Below, piece after piece: positions 1 to 7,915 of a DNA stretch of 64,000 nt; the stretch's first letter is position 1, and the number at the start of each line of letters is the position of its first letter. Under the pieces are notes generated by a model. The model ran no database searches. It was not told the origin of the DNA and saw nothing but the letters and a program-made list of their open reading frames with translations. The DNA is taken from the NCBI GenBank assembly GCA_965206655.1, contig CBDBKC010000038.1, positions 930,001 to 994,000 on the forward strand. Direction: 5' to 3'. This DNA is from JAPPLB01 sp965206655 (GTDB lineage Bacteria > Acidobacteriota > Terriglobia > Bryobacterales > UBA6623). Made by a program: the position numbers and the translations under genes.

Positions 1-288
1 ATCATCACCGCTGGTCGCGAGTACGCAGTAACTGGAAGAACTCTCAACCCCGCGCTGGCTCCTGCCCGCATACCACGCCGCCCACAGACGTCCCTGCGCC
101 GAACGCTCGATCGCGGGAACGCCTTGCGCTCCGCGCGAACTCTTCACGTGATCCGGACCAAAGTCCGCAAGCACGCGCGGCGACTGCAAGGCAACGTCGG
201 GCAACGCCGCCGAATTGTCGTCACCCTCGCTGCATTCGCTCGCGACGGCGACGACACAGAAGATCAGGATGTAAAGCGGTGTCTTCAT
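1..288 (-). CDS. exo-alpha-sialidase-like protein, N-terminal part (runs off the window)
   Basis: Open from an ATG at 286-288 to the window edge, 96 codons. It starts with a hydrophobic signal-like stretch (KTPLYILIFCVVAVAS). The pattern P-x-I-E-R-x-x-x-G-R-L-W near residues 58-69 is typical of the first blade of bacterial BNR/sialidase proteins (PxIE followed by GRLW). It ends at SGDD, the start of an Asp-box. The start codon overlaps the stop of the upstream gene by 4 bp (ATGA), so the two are probably co-transcribed with the sulfatase. The segment DFGPDHVKSSRGAQG is nearly identical to the remnant at 2381-2581, which marks the two as paralogues. Substrate cannot be told from this fragment. 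Confidence 0.7.
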   Translation of the reverse strand, partial: MKTPLYILIFCVVAVASECSEGDDNSAALPDVALQSPRVLADFGPDHVKSSRGAQGVPAIERSAQGRLWAAWYAGRSQRGVESSSSYCVLATSGDD

Positions 289-794
289 TGCGTTCTCACG
301 TGGTAGGCGGTCAAGAGTTCGCGCCGGGTCCTCTTGTCGATCGGGCCGTGCTTGACCAGCAGCAGGTTGCCCGAATTGAGCCGGCGAATGTGGAACCGGG
401 CGACCGTGTGCTTGATGGAACCGGGCTTGACGGGGCTCCAGGTGCGGCCGTCATCGCCACTGGTGATGAGCAATGCGTAGTTATCCGGTCCACCTTCTCC
501 GCCGCCGCCGCTGAACCGGCTGACCCACAACCGGCCGTTCGACGCCCGCTCGATCCTCGGAATGCCCTGAAAAATGCGGCGTGTGCTCGAGTACTGTGTT
601 TCGTCGGGGTTGATGAAAACCTTGGGTGGTTGCAGTGCCTGCTCGCGCTCCGAGAGCTGGTCTTGCCCGAACGAGTGTGCCGACACTGCTGAGATGAACA
701 CGAAAACCGGCACGATGAGCCAGTGGCGAGAGAACAGGCGCGAGCAAACGCAACAGAGAGTTGTCTGGAGGTTCGGTCTCATGATCATTCTCAC
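285..794 (-). pseudogene. internally deleted exo-alpha-sialidase-like gene
   Basis: 169 codons. It has a signal peptide (hydrophobic near residues 27-44), then the N-terminal sialidase blade with I-P-R-I-E-R and G-R-L-W and a first Asp-box ending SGDDGRTWSPV. The sequence then jumps to IKHTVARF and RRLNSGNLLLVKHGP, which in full-length members of this family lie roughly 200 residues further on, after a later Asp-box. The protein is less than half the usual length of about 380 residues. The most economical reading is deletion between two similar Asp-box repeats. It could still be translated, because its start overlaps the sulfatase stop by 4 bp and its stop overlaps the next start by 4 bp. A folded beta-propeller is unlikely. 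Confidence 0.6.
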
Positions 795-2296
795 TCCTTT
801 CCGCCGAAGCGGGCAAGGATGAGCCTGTTCCGCTCATCCCTTTCCCCGAACAGTTCATCAATCGTCTTCCCGTTTGCTTTTGCACCGGGACGAGAACTCC
901 CGGATTCGAAATAGCCGTTCAGCAGATTGCGGAGTTTCGCGACTTTGCTGGGCCGGCTTGGAGCCAGATCATGATTCTCGCCGGGATCCTTTGCCAGATC
1001 GTACAGCCGTGCGTCATTCGATTCCGGTGCTAGGATGAGTTTCCAGTTCCCCTGTCGCAGGGCAACTTCCTGCATGCTGCGGCTCGCTGTCACGGTATAG
1101 GAGCGAATGGGAGTTCCGCCGGTATGACCGAGCAGCGTGGGCAGCAAGTTGAAACTGTCAAACGCCGCCTCCGCAGGTAGCGTAACTCCAGCGACTGCCG
1201 CCAGGGTCGCGATCAAATCAACCAGAGAGATCGTCTCGTCACTGACCGCGCCAGCCGCAATCGAGCCTGGCCAACGTGCCAGGAAAGGCACGCGGTGACC
1301 GCCCTCCCAGGCCGAATCCTTGAAGCCCTTCCACGGGTGAGTCGGCCGGTGACCCGACGGTTTTATCTCCCGATAACCGCCGTTGTCGCTGGTGACGATT
1401 AACAGCGTGTTTTCGTCCAGACCAAGACGCTCGAGTGTGTGCATGATGCGCCCCACCGCCCAGTCGAACTCAAGGACGAAATCCCCGTGCAGGCCGATCC
1501 CGCTCTTTCCGACAAAACGCGGGTCCGGCTTCTGAGGACCATGTATGGAGCAGGTGGGATAGTAGAGAAAAAACGGCTGGTCTTTGTGGCGTTCGATGAA
1601 TTCATCTGCCTTGTCCGCCAACCGGTTGCCAATCTCATGATCGGGGCGGCGATTCGCCCACGTGCCCACTGGAACATGTCGCAGCAACTTGTAGCCCACA
1701 CGATCGAGGATCTTGACATTCGATTCGTAGGGACGCTTGATACCTCCCTCAACCCGCCCGTTCTCCAAATAGTAACGCGGATCCATGTTGTGCCCGTCCG
1801 GGACGAGATAGCTGTAGTCGAACCCGATGTCATTCGGCCCCCGACCCGGATGGTGGAGGTCACGCGGCAGCCTGTCACCGAGACCCAGATGCCATTTACC
1901 AATCACACCGGTGTGATAGCCCTTTTCTTTAAGGAGCGAGGCCACAGTCGCCTCACCTTCTTGGATCACCAGTGGCTCTGCATTGAAGAGCACGTGGGAA
2001 GTGTGATAGCGGCGAAAGGGGTCGGTGCCGGTGAGCACCGCGTAGCGTGTGGGTGAGCAGACCGCGGACGGACTGTGGGCATCCGTGAAGCGCATTGCCT
2101 GGGCAGCGAGACGATCAATGTTCGGGGTTTGAACTTTGACAGCCCCATAGCAGCCGACATCACCGTAACCAAGGTCATCGGCGAGAATGAGAATGATGTT
2201 GGGCCGGGAGCCCTCGAACAGTCTTGTATCCGCCGAAAATGCCGCCGAAAACACCACCAGAACGGTGGTCAGTGTAACTGTGAGTTTTCTCCTCAT
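791..2296 (-). CDS. secreted sulfatase (formylglycine-dependent, type I)
   Basis: 501 aa, matching the arylsulfatase family. Residues 1-22 look like a signal peptide. The metal-binding start P-N-I-I-L-I-L-A-D-D-L-G-Y-G-D lies at 32-46. The catalytic signature C-S-P-T-R starts at Cys80, which an anaerobic- or FGE-type maturase would convert to formylglycine. A conserved SDNGGYR lies near residue 305. It probably hydrolyses sulfate esters on a polysaccharide or other exported substrate in the periplasm. It is the first gene of a minus-strand run whose next two members are sialidase-like, joined by 4-bp ATGA overlaps, which suggests a glycan-degrading operon. The exact substrate cannot be assigned. 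Confidence 0.92.
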   Translation of the reverse strand: MRRKLTVTLTTVLVVFSAAFSADTRLFEGSRPNIILILADDLGYGDVGCYGAVKVQTPNIDRLAAQAMRFTDAHSPSAVCSPTRYAVLTGTDPFRRYHTSHVLFNAEPLVIQEGEATVASLLKEKGYHTGVIGKWHLGLGDRLPRDLHHPGRGPNDIGFDYSYLVPDGHNMDPRYYLENGRVEGGIKRPYESNVKILDRVGYKLLRHVPVGTWANRRPDHEIGNRLADKADEFIERHKDQPFFLYYPTCSIHGPQKPDPRFVGKSGIGLHGDFVLEFDWAVGRIMHTLERLGLDENTLLIVTSDNGGYREIKPSGHRPTHPWKGFKDSAWEGGHRVPFLARWPGSIAAGAVSDETISLVDLIATLAAVAGVTLPAEAAFDSFNLLPTLLGHTGGTPIRSYTVTASRSMQEVALRQGNWKLILAPESNDARLYDLAKDPGENHDLAPSRPSKVAKLRNLLNGYFESGSSRPGAKANGKTIDELFGERDERNRLILARFGGKE

Positions 2297-2380
2297 TGGT
2301 GGTTTTCCTCGTTCTTCTTACGGCTTCTCTTCTTCTTTTCCTTTTCTGGAACGGCCTATTTCTCGCCCGCCAGTTTATGA

Positions 2381-2674
2381 CTAGAGGTAGCCGTTCAAGC
2401 CCCGGCCCTGCGCCCCTCTCGAACTCTTCACGTGGTCCGGTCCGAAGTTCGTGATAACCTGCGGGGACTGCAGCGCCAGATCGGGCAAAGACGATTGTGC
2501 TTTTGCCGCGTCCGGACAGATCCATAGACTCACCCAGATGGACACCAGCAGTAGCAGAGAATGTCGGGCCGATGTCTGCATACTTGCAGTTTCCAAGCGG
2601 GCCAAGACCTCCCCCGTGCCGCCCTCACCGAGTTTCTCGGTGATGCGGTAATGGGAGATCGTGGAGCCGATCAC
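2381..2674 (-). pseudogene. chimeric scrap: Ser/Thr kinase start joined to sialidase start
   Basis: A 97-codon open frame that does not form one protein. Residues 1-24 (MIGSTISHYRI, then EKLGEGGTGEV) are the start and Gly-rich loop of a bacterial Ser/Thr protein kinase. From the internal Met at 2581 it becomes a signal peptide followed by LPDLALQSP and FGPDHVKSSRGAQG, the same N-terminus as the sialidase at 1-288. It ends in RGLNGYL, close to the 3' end of the neighbouring sulfatase type of gene (LLNGYF). It lies between the sulfatase start and the insertion sequence at 2729, so this stretch holds the debris of at least two genes. Confidence 0.6.
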
Positions 2675-2719
2675 GATGGTCCGATTCTACCTCCTCGCGG
2701 ATAGATGGCGTGAACAACC

Positions 2720-2728
2720 GATGCAACT
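2720..2728. repeat. 9-bp target duplication, left copy (GATGCAACT)
   Basis: GATGCAACT lies directly before the left terminal repeat GGGTGCGCGACA and is repeated at 4565-4573 directly after the right end. It marks simple insertion of the element at 2729-4564. Confidence 0.93.
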
Positions 2729-2782
2729 GGGTGCGCGACACAGAAGTGAAGCGGGAAGGGGGAGGGAATGCGGGCGGCCTTA

Positions 2783-2807
2783 TCTGAGGGTATAATATAC
2801 TCTCAGA
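2783..2807. promoter_or_regulatory. palindromic promoter/operator of the ISKra4-like element, copy 1
   Basis: A 25-bp palindrome with two 12-bp arms (TCTGAGGGTATA and its complement with one mismatch) around a central A. It contains TATAAT, a perfect sigma-70 -10 hexamer. It lies just upstream of AGGAGG and the first ATG at 2823. It could be a repressor operator, or a 5'-UTR hairpin that limits read-through from outside. It is identical in copy 2 at 61350-61374. Confidence 0.55.
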
Positions 2808-2838
2808 GACCAGGAGGGTCGCATGTCGCTATCATTCA

Positions 2839-3198
2839 TTGCCTGCCTTGGAGCATCGTCGCGCTGGGCTCACTCGCCAACTGGCTGAGCTGGGCGATTT
2901 CCGACGAGGCTCTCTGAGCGCTTCGTTCCGACGTTGCGGCAAAGCCGCTTGCGTGTGTATGTCACGGGATCATCCAGGGCATGGTCCTCAGTTGCGTTTG
3001 TCCTACAAGGTCAATGGAAAGACGCTTAACGAGACCATCGTCAGTCCGGCTGCTCGCCGTAAGGCGGAGCGCGAGATCGCCGCCTTTCGGCAGTTTCAGC
3101 GGCTGAGTCGAGAGCTGCTCGAAGTCAATGAGCAGATCTGCCGGCTGCGTCCCGTGGAAGAAGACGCCGCCTTGAGCCCGCAGGAAAAAAACGGCTGA
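2839..3198 (+). pseudogene. DUF6788-like ORF1 of ISKra4-like element, damaged start and end
   Basis: The protein carries R-R-C-G-K-A-A-C-V-C and HGPQLRLSYKVNGKT, the Cys-containing core I recognise as DUF6788. This small domain is commonly found just upstream of ISKra4-type transposases. Compared with copy 2, four bases (ATTC) are duplicated after the ATG at 2823. The real start frame therefore ends after 21 codons, and only a weak TTG at 2839 remains in frame. The A run at 3185-3191 is A7 rather than A8, so the frame stops early at 3198 and the fusion to the transposase would need a +1 rather than a -1 shift. Confidence 0.75.
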
Positions 3199-3316
3199 AG
3201 CGATCGAGCAAGAGGTCGCCGAAGAAGTAAGGCGACTGCTGCAGGTCGTCTTCGCCGATCGGCGCAGGAGCGGCAAGCTCGATCTGGAAGCCGTCGAACA
3301 AGCGACCCGCGATGCG

Positions 3317-4540
3317 TTGCACCAAGCGGGTGCGAGGCTGATCGAGACGCTATTGAACGAGGAGCGAGCGAGCGAATTGCAACCGCTGTGCGCTTGCGGC
3401 AAAGCGGCGCGCTCCGCCGGCAAGCGCTCGAAGAAACTCGTCACGATGCTGGGCGCGGTCGTCGTCGAGCGGGAGTACTATCACTGCAAACGTTGCCGCG
3501 TCGGCTTTGCGCCGCGCGACCAAGAGTTGGACGTTGACGAGACTCAGTATTCGCCCGGTGTGCGCCGCATGACCGCGTTGGTCGGCTCCGAGACCTCGTT
3601 CGATCGCGGCCGCGCGTTGCTCGAAGAGTTGGCCGGCGTGCAGCTGACCGCGAAGGCGGTGGAGCGCGAAGCGGAAGCGATCGGCGCGGACATCGCGACC
3701 CGCGAGCAAGCCGAGATCGCACGTGCTGTGCAGCTTGATCTAGCTGAGATCCGCGGGCCGGCAACTCCGCTTCTCTACATCGAGATGGACGGTACGGGAG
3801 TGCCGGTCACGGACGCTGACACGGCGGGCCGCAGGGGGAAAACGAGCCCGCAAGCGCGTACCCGCGAGGTCAAGCTGGGCTGTGTCTTCACGCAAACCAG
3901 CTGTGACGAGCAAAGCCGCCCTGTCCGCGACGAAGACTCGACCAGCTACAGCGGCGCAATCGAGGACGCCGCCTCTTTCGGCCGGCGCATCTACAGCGAG
4001 GCTTGCCGACGGGGCTGGAGCCGGGCGCGCCAGAAGGTCGTCATCGCAGATGGCGCGCCCTGGATCTGGAATATCTCGCACGAATACTTCCCCGGCGCGA
4101 TCGAGATCGTCGACCTCTATCACGCCCGCGAACACCTGTGGGAGTTGGCGGCGAAGCTGTTTCCGCAGGACGAAAAGCGTCGCCGCAGTTGGGCGCGGCG
4201 GCTCAACAAGAAGCTCGACTCAGGGCGCATTGAGCAACTGGTCGCCGCACTCCGCGGGATCGAGGTCGAGGATGCGGAGTTGACGCATCAGTTGGCTTTG
4301 GAGGCGGAATACTTCGAGCGCAATGCCAAGCGGATGCGCTACCGCGCGTTTCGGCGCCAAGGATTGTTTGTCGGCTCGGGAGTGATCGAGGCAGGTTGCC
4401 GAACCGTAATCGCGTCGAGACTGAAACGCTCGGGCATGTTCTGGAGCGTGCGCGGCGCCAACGCCATCACCGCCCTGCGTTGCGCCCGGCTCTCCAACCG
4501 CTTCGACGACTACTGGGAGAATCGCGCCAAAGCCGCCTGA
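3317..4540 (+). CDS. ISKra4-family transposase (ORF2), copy 1
   Basis: 407 aa from a TTG; the frame is open further upstream, so it is probably made as a fusion with ORF1. It has a zinc-ribbon-like CACGK...CKRC near residues 25-60. The DDE-type catalytic core shows I-E-M-D-G-T-G-V-P-V (first Asp), V-I-A-D-G-A-P-W (second Asp) and G-V-I-E-A-G-C-R (Glu). The sequence is the same as copy 2 at 61881-63104. It catalyses transposition at the GGGTGCGCGACA ends. Expression from this copy is doubtful because the upstream ORF is damaged. Confidence 0.9.
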   Translation: MHQAGARLIETLLNEERASELQPLCACGKAARSAGKRSKKLVTMLGAVVVEREYYHCKRCRVGFAPRDQELDVDETQYSPGVRRMTALVGSETSFDRGRALLEELAGVQLTAKAVEREAEAIGADIATREQAEIARAVQLDLAEIRGPATPLLYIEMDGTGVPVTDADTAGRRGKTSPQARTREVKLGCVFTQTSCDEQSRPVRDEDSTSYSGAIEDAASFGRRIYSEACRRGWSRARQKVVIADGAPWIWNISHEYFPGAIEIVDLYHAREHLWELAAKLFPQDEKRRRSWARRLNKKLDSGRIEQLVAALRGIEVEDAELTHQLALEAEYFERNAKRMRYRAFRRQGLFVGSGVIEAGCRTVIASRLKRSGMFWSVRGANAITALRCARLSNRFDDYWENRAKAA

Positions 4541-4564
4541 GCGTCACATATTTGTCGCGCACCC

Positions 4565-4573
4565 GATGCAACT
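4565..4573. repeat. 9-bp target duplication, right copy (GATGCAACT)
   Basis: Matches 2720-2728 exactly and abuts the right terminal repeat of the element. Confidence 0.93.
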
Positions 4574-4908
4574 CGCTATGCGCCCAGAGTCCCGGTAGCT
4601 CTCTGACCAGACTCGATTTGGGTCCGCTCGGCGACTGGGTTCCAGTGGCTGCGACGGCTGCTTCCTCAATGCGAAATCGTTTCTCGGCATCTAACCGACG
4701 GTGACGCTTGCGCCCAACATTCTAGCGCGTGCGGGCCCTACGAGGGCCTGCGTCCGATCGCTCACAGGTCGCCAAATCCGCACTGACGGCGAAGTCGTGA
4801 TCCAGGCGGTTCAGATGGCCGGATAGTTGGTAACGCGGGGCAGGTGCGCGCTCCCCGCCCGAAATCATCAAGGAATACGTTAGCGAACTTCTGAAACGAT
4901 GTACTTCG
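4574..4908. other. intergenic stretch without a recognisable gene
   Basis: About 335 bp between the insertion sequence and the stop codon of the minus-strand TIGR03437 gene. I see no convincing ORF, RNA or repeat. The short frames here have no start signal and no family resemblance. Confidence 0.6.
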
Positions 4909-7566
4909 TTACTGAATCGAGACGTTGACCGGCGGAGAGCTCAGTCCGTCGACGGTGATAACCAGTGGTTGGGAACCGCTCGGGGTTCCGTCGCCGGGAA
5001 AGATGTTGGCTTGGCCGACACCGACTGTGCCGGGCGCCAATCCGATGAATTGAATTTGAGCCGGCACGCCGCCTATCGTAACCGTAATGGCGCTCGGAGC
5101 ACGTACGGGCGGGAACGCCGGTGCGGCACGGCCGGAAGCCCAGGCTGGCGCCACGACGCCCTGTCCGATGAAGTAGACGGCGAGCGCATTGCCGGAGGGA
5201 AGGGGATTGGCCGCCGAGTTCAGGCTGCCACTTTGATTCTGTGCGGCCGCGAAGCCCGAAGACATCTTGAATACGGCCGGCGAAGCCGACTGCAATGGAA
5301 CAAAGTGGGGTTCGCTGCGAATGCCGCTTGACTCCACCGCGATCCATACGCCGCTGTACCCGAAAATCTCGAACGGAAACTGGAAGTTGATTTGTGTGTC
5401 GCTGGCGTATAGCAGTGGGCACTCGGCAAGCACGTTGCCGAACTGGTCGAGGACGAGAACCTTAACGCCTTCAAGGTATGTGGGAAGCTGATCGCCGCGC
5501 CTGCCTCCGAATGTGGCGTTGACGCCGCTCTCGGGGCCGCCCAGTCGGCGCCCAAACAGCGTGCCGAGCGATCCCGGCGAGAACCAGATGCTGTAGGTGG
5601 CCGGGTCAACGACGCCGTCATCGTTGATAAGTGGTGTCGGTGTTGGTTGAGGGCCCACCCGGAGCTGAATCGCGACGTCGCTCGGGGGAATGTTCGTACC
5701 CGTCGGCGTGATGGTGAGAGTCCCCTCGTAGTTGCCCGCGCTGAGGCCCTGGCTGTCGACGGTGACGAAGATCAGGGCCGGCGTTCCGCCCGAATCAACT
5801 GTGACCGATATGCGCTCAGCGAGTTGCCCGCTCGTGCCGGCGTCCCATGCTAGGGGGCCGCCACTGGAACTGATCCGCACGATTTGCGCTTCGGCATTCC
5901 CACCCGACACGAAGCTCGAGAACTCAAGCGACGAGGGATTCGTGGTGATCGTTGCCGGCAAGGCCGGTGAGTCAGCGGTCAGCAGAGCAAAGTTATCGAT
6001 GCCGTTCGCTTCAGGGCCGATGGCATGATCCGCTGACACCTCAACTTGCACGACGTCGCTCAATACGTCTTCGAACGATCCTTCGCCGCTAACAAGGCTC
6101 CAATCACCCGCGCTGATGGGCGCGATCTGATGTGTCCAGAGGTCGTTTGGAGGCACTCCAGTCCATTCATAGACCGCCTCACGGCCAACCAGTCGTATCC
6201 GGACAGGCGAACTAGCGCCCTTGGTGGCCGCGGAGGTGTGCAGCAAGTCGAACTCGAAGCGGGGCTCGTCGAGGCCACTCATGTCCCCAAGGAATGGATC
6301 GGGAAGAGAGAAGCGATCGACAGCATTGCCGCCGTTGTCGAGGAGTCTGACGTAGCCGCCCGGGTTGCCTTCGAAGTTCACCCAAAGGATGGCGGAATCG
6401 TCGTTGCCTTCACTTGCCAAGTCGAAAACGCCAATCTTGGGGTAGTTGCGTCTCCAGCCGTCAAGGCCCCCCGCGAAGCCCATAATCGTGGGCAGGACCG
6501 AAATCGCGGGCGCGCCGCCGCGGGCGCGGATCTGGAAGTTGTCCAGTCCAGTGGTACCCGAGAAGACGACGTATTTCGCGCGAACTTCGATTCGCTTCGG
6601 ATCCGAGAAAACCTCTTCGAACGAGGCGTCGCCGGCGATGAGCTTCCAGAACTGCGGATCGATCGTGACCGAGAAAGTTTCCCAGCCGGTTCCGGGCTCG
6701 GGCGGATCAAGGCCGGTCCACTGGTAGGCTCCACTGTCGCCAAAGACGCGCATCTGAACTTTGAAGTTCGGGGCGCTGTCGCCGAAGATGCGCGCCAGAT
6801 CAAACTGGAAGCGTGGCCCGTCGAGGGAGGTGAAATCCAGGAGGAAGTTGTCGGGTGCGACAAACCATTCGGCAGGTCCGAAACCCTGGGTGTGGCGAAG
6901 ACGAGCGAATCCATTCGGGTTACCGCCGTCATCGTCGAAAACCAATGTGGTGCTGCCGGCGCCCAGGTTCGTGCCGGGGTACAGGGTGGTCGTGTCGTTG
7001 CGCGTCCAGCCTTCCAAATCCGCAATGAATTGAGACTCTTGGACTCGCACTTCAGGCGCAATTGCAGAGCTGCCTACTGTCGCCGTGATGGTGCCTTTGT
7101 ACCGGACCCCGGTGTCGCGGATGCGAAAACCGATGTAGTAGATCGCGGGATGGATTGCAGGCTGTATGCCGCTCGTACCGATCACAATGGTGGCAAGACC
7201 GTTGTTGTTGGGGTCAACTCGAAAGTCGGCCCGCTCCCGGAATATGGGCGATGTACCCACGTCGCGGTCGCCTTGCACGAGCAACTCCACCGGCGTGCCC
7301 GGCGCGGTCTGAAAATCAACTCGCAGTTCGGTTGCCCCAGGGGGAACGAAGACGGTGTACCCGTCGTCGCCGCTGATAATTGTCCGGTCGAGCCGGCCGT
7401 CGGTGGTTACGCCCGGCGGCAGGTTCACGTAGAGCGGCTGCCCGTTGGTTAAGAGTGTTCCTGCGTACGCCGCCTGGGGCGTAGTACTACTCAGCAAAAG
7501 CCAGCCGAGCAGAAGGGTTCCTACCAACCCACACAGGGGGGAGTGAGTGAGCTTGCGAGCCTTCAT
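4909..7566 (-). CDS. large secreted protein with TIGR03437-type C-terminus
   Basis: 885 aa if started at the ATG at 7564-7566, which puts a clean signal peptide (MKARKLTHSP, then hydrophobic, ending TTPQAAYA) at the N-terminus; an ATG at 7608 would add 14 residues before it. Regions in order: a pre-peptidase-like beta domain (about 25-150), two similar domains starting at LEGWTRND and LDGWRRNY that resemble laminin-B/discoidin-like modules, a BACON/Ig-like stretch (TTNPSSLEFSSF), then a C-terminal domain of about 215 residues with SPGSLGTLFG, CPLLYASDTQINFQFPF and GGVPAQIQFIGLAPG. That last domain is the TIGR03437 pattern, typical of Solibacter-type Acidobacteriota and often attached to exported proteins. 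No catalytic motif is visible. Probably a surface or adhesive protein. Confidence 0.85.
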   Translation of the reverse strand: MKARKLTHSPLCGLVGTLLLGWLLLSSTTPQAAYAGTLLTNGQPLYVNLPPGVTTDGRLDRTIISGDDGYTVFVPPGATELRVDFQTAPGTPVELLVQGDRDVGTSPIFRERADFRVDPNNNGLATIVIGTSGIQPAIHPAIYYIGFRIRDTGVRYKGTITATVGSSAIAPEVRVQESQFIADLEGWTRNDTTTLYPGTNLGAGSTTLVFDDDGGNPNGFARLRHTQGFGPAEWFVAPDNFLLDFTSLDGPRFQFDLARIFGDSAPNFKVQMRVFGDSGAYQWTGLDPPEPGTGWETFSVTIDPQFWKLIAGDASFEEVFSDPKRIEVRAKYVVFSGTTGLDNFQIRARGGAPAISVLPTIMGFAGGLDGWRRNYPKIGVFDLASEGNDDSAILWVNFEGNPGGYVRLLDNGGNAVDRFSLPDPFLGDMSGLDEPRFEFDLLHTSAATKGASSPVRIRLVGREAVYEWTGVPPNDLWTHQIAPISAGDWSLVSGEGSFEDVLSDVVQVEVSADHAIGPEANGIDNFALLTADSPALPATITTNPSSLEFSSFVSGGNAEAQIVRISSSGGPLAWDAGTSGQLAERISVTVDSGGTPALIFVTVDSQGLSAGNYEGTLTITPTGTNIPPSDVAIQLRVGPQPTPTPLINDDGVVDPATYSIWFSPGSLGTLFGRRLGGPESGVNATFGGRRGDQLPTYLEGVKVLVLDQFGNVLAECPLLYASDTQINFQFPFEIFGYSGVWIAVESSGIRSEPHFVPLQSASPAVFKMSSGFAAAQNQSGSLNSAANPLPSGNALAVYFIGQGVVAPAWASGRAAPAFPPVRAPSAITVTIGGVPAQIQFIGLAPGTVGVGQANIFPGDGTPSGSQPLVITVDGLSSPPVNVSIQ

Positions 7567-7915
7567 TGGGCTTCCATGGCCCATGGTGATACGTGAGGGT
7601 GTACCCACGAAATGGGGAAATCACCTAACTGGCGGTGCCGATTTGACTTAACAATCGAACCAACCACTAGTTCGGCTCGTTCGGCAATCGATCAGTCATC
7701 TGATGTCAGGGACTCAGATCGGTCGCAAATCGCCCGGCTCTGAGCCCAATTACCGCTCGATGTCGACCAAGATGGCCCCGTCGACTCGCGAACCCTCATA
7801 ATCCCAGGGGCATACCCCTTTGATTACTACAGTACCATTAGTTCCGGTGAAACTTCGAGTCTTTTCCGCGTGGGTCGTCCCGCGGAGAGCGGCCGGGACA
7901 GCGTAGCGCCCGCGC
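7567..7915. other. intergenic stretch, no gene seen
   Basis: About 350 bp between two minus-strand genes. It must hold the promoter of the TIGR03437 gene and the 3' end of the pyrophosphatase transcript. I could not pick out a confident -35/-10 pair, a strong terminator hairpin or an ORF. Confidence 0.5.

Larger units (their letters stand above)
2729..4564 (+). mobile_element. ISKra4-like insertion sequence, copy 1 (1836 bp, probably disabled)
   Basis: Ends were set by comparison with the copy at 61296-63128 and by the flanking 9-bp duplications. The terminal inverted repeats start GGGTGCGCGACA at both ends and match at about 20 of 24 positions. It carries a DUF6788-type ORF and an ISKra4-type transposase ORF. 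It differs from copy 2 by a 4-bp duplication just after the first ATG and by seven instead of eight A in the overlap run. Both changes break the reading arrangement seen in copy 2, so this copy is probably non-autonomous. A 9-bp duplication fits the ISKra4 group as I recall it. Confidence 0.93.

Noticed and set aside
6046..7452. A 468-codon plus-strand frame opposite the TIGR03437 protein
   Set aside because: No recognisable motif; the minus-strand protein has a signal peptide and known domains.
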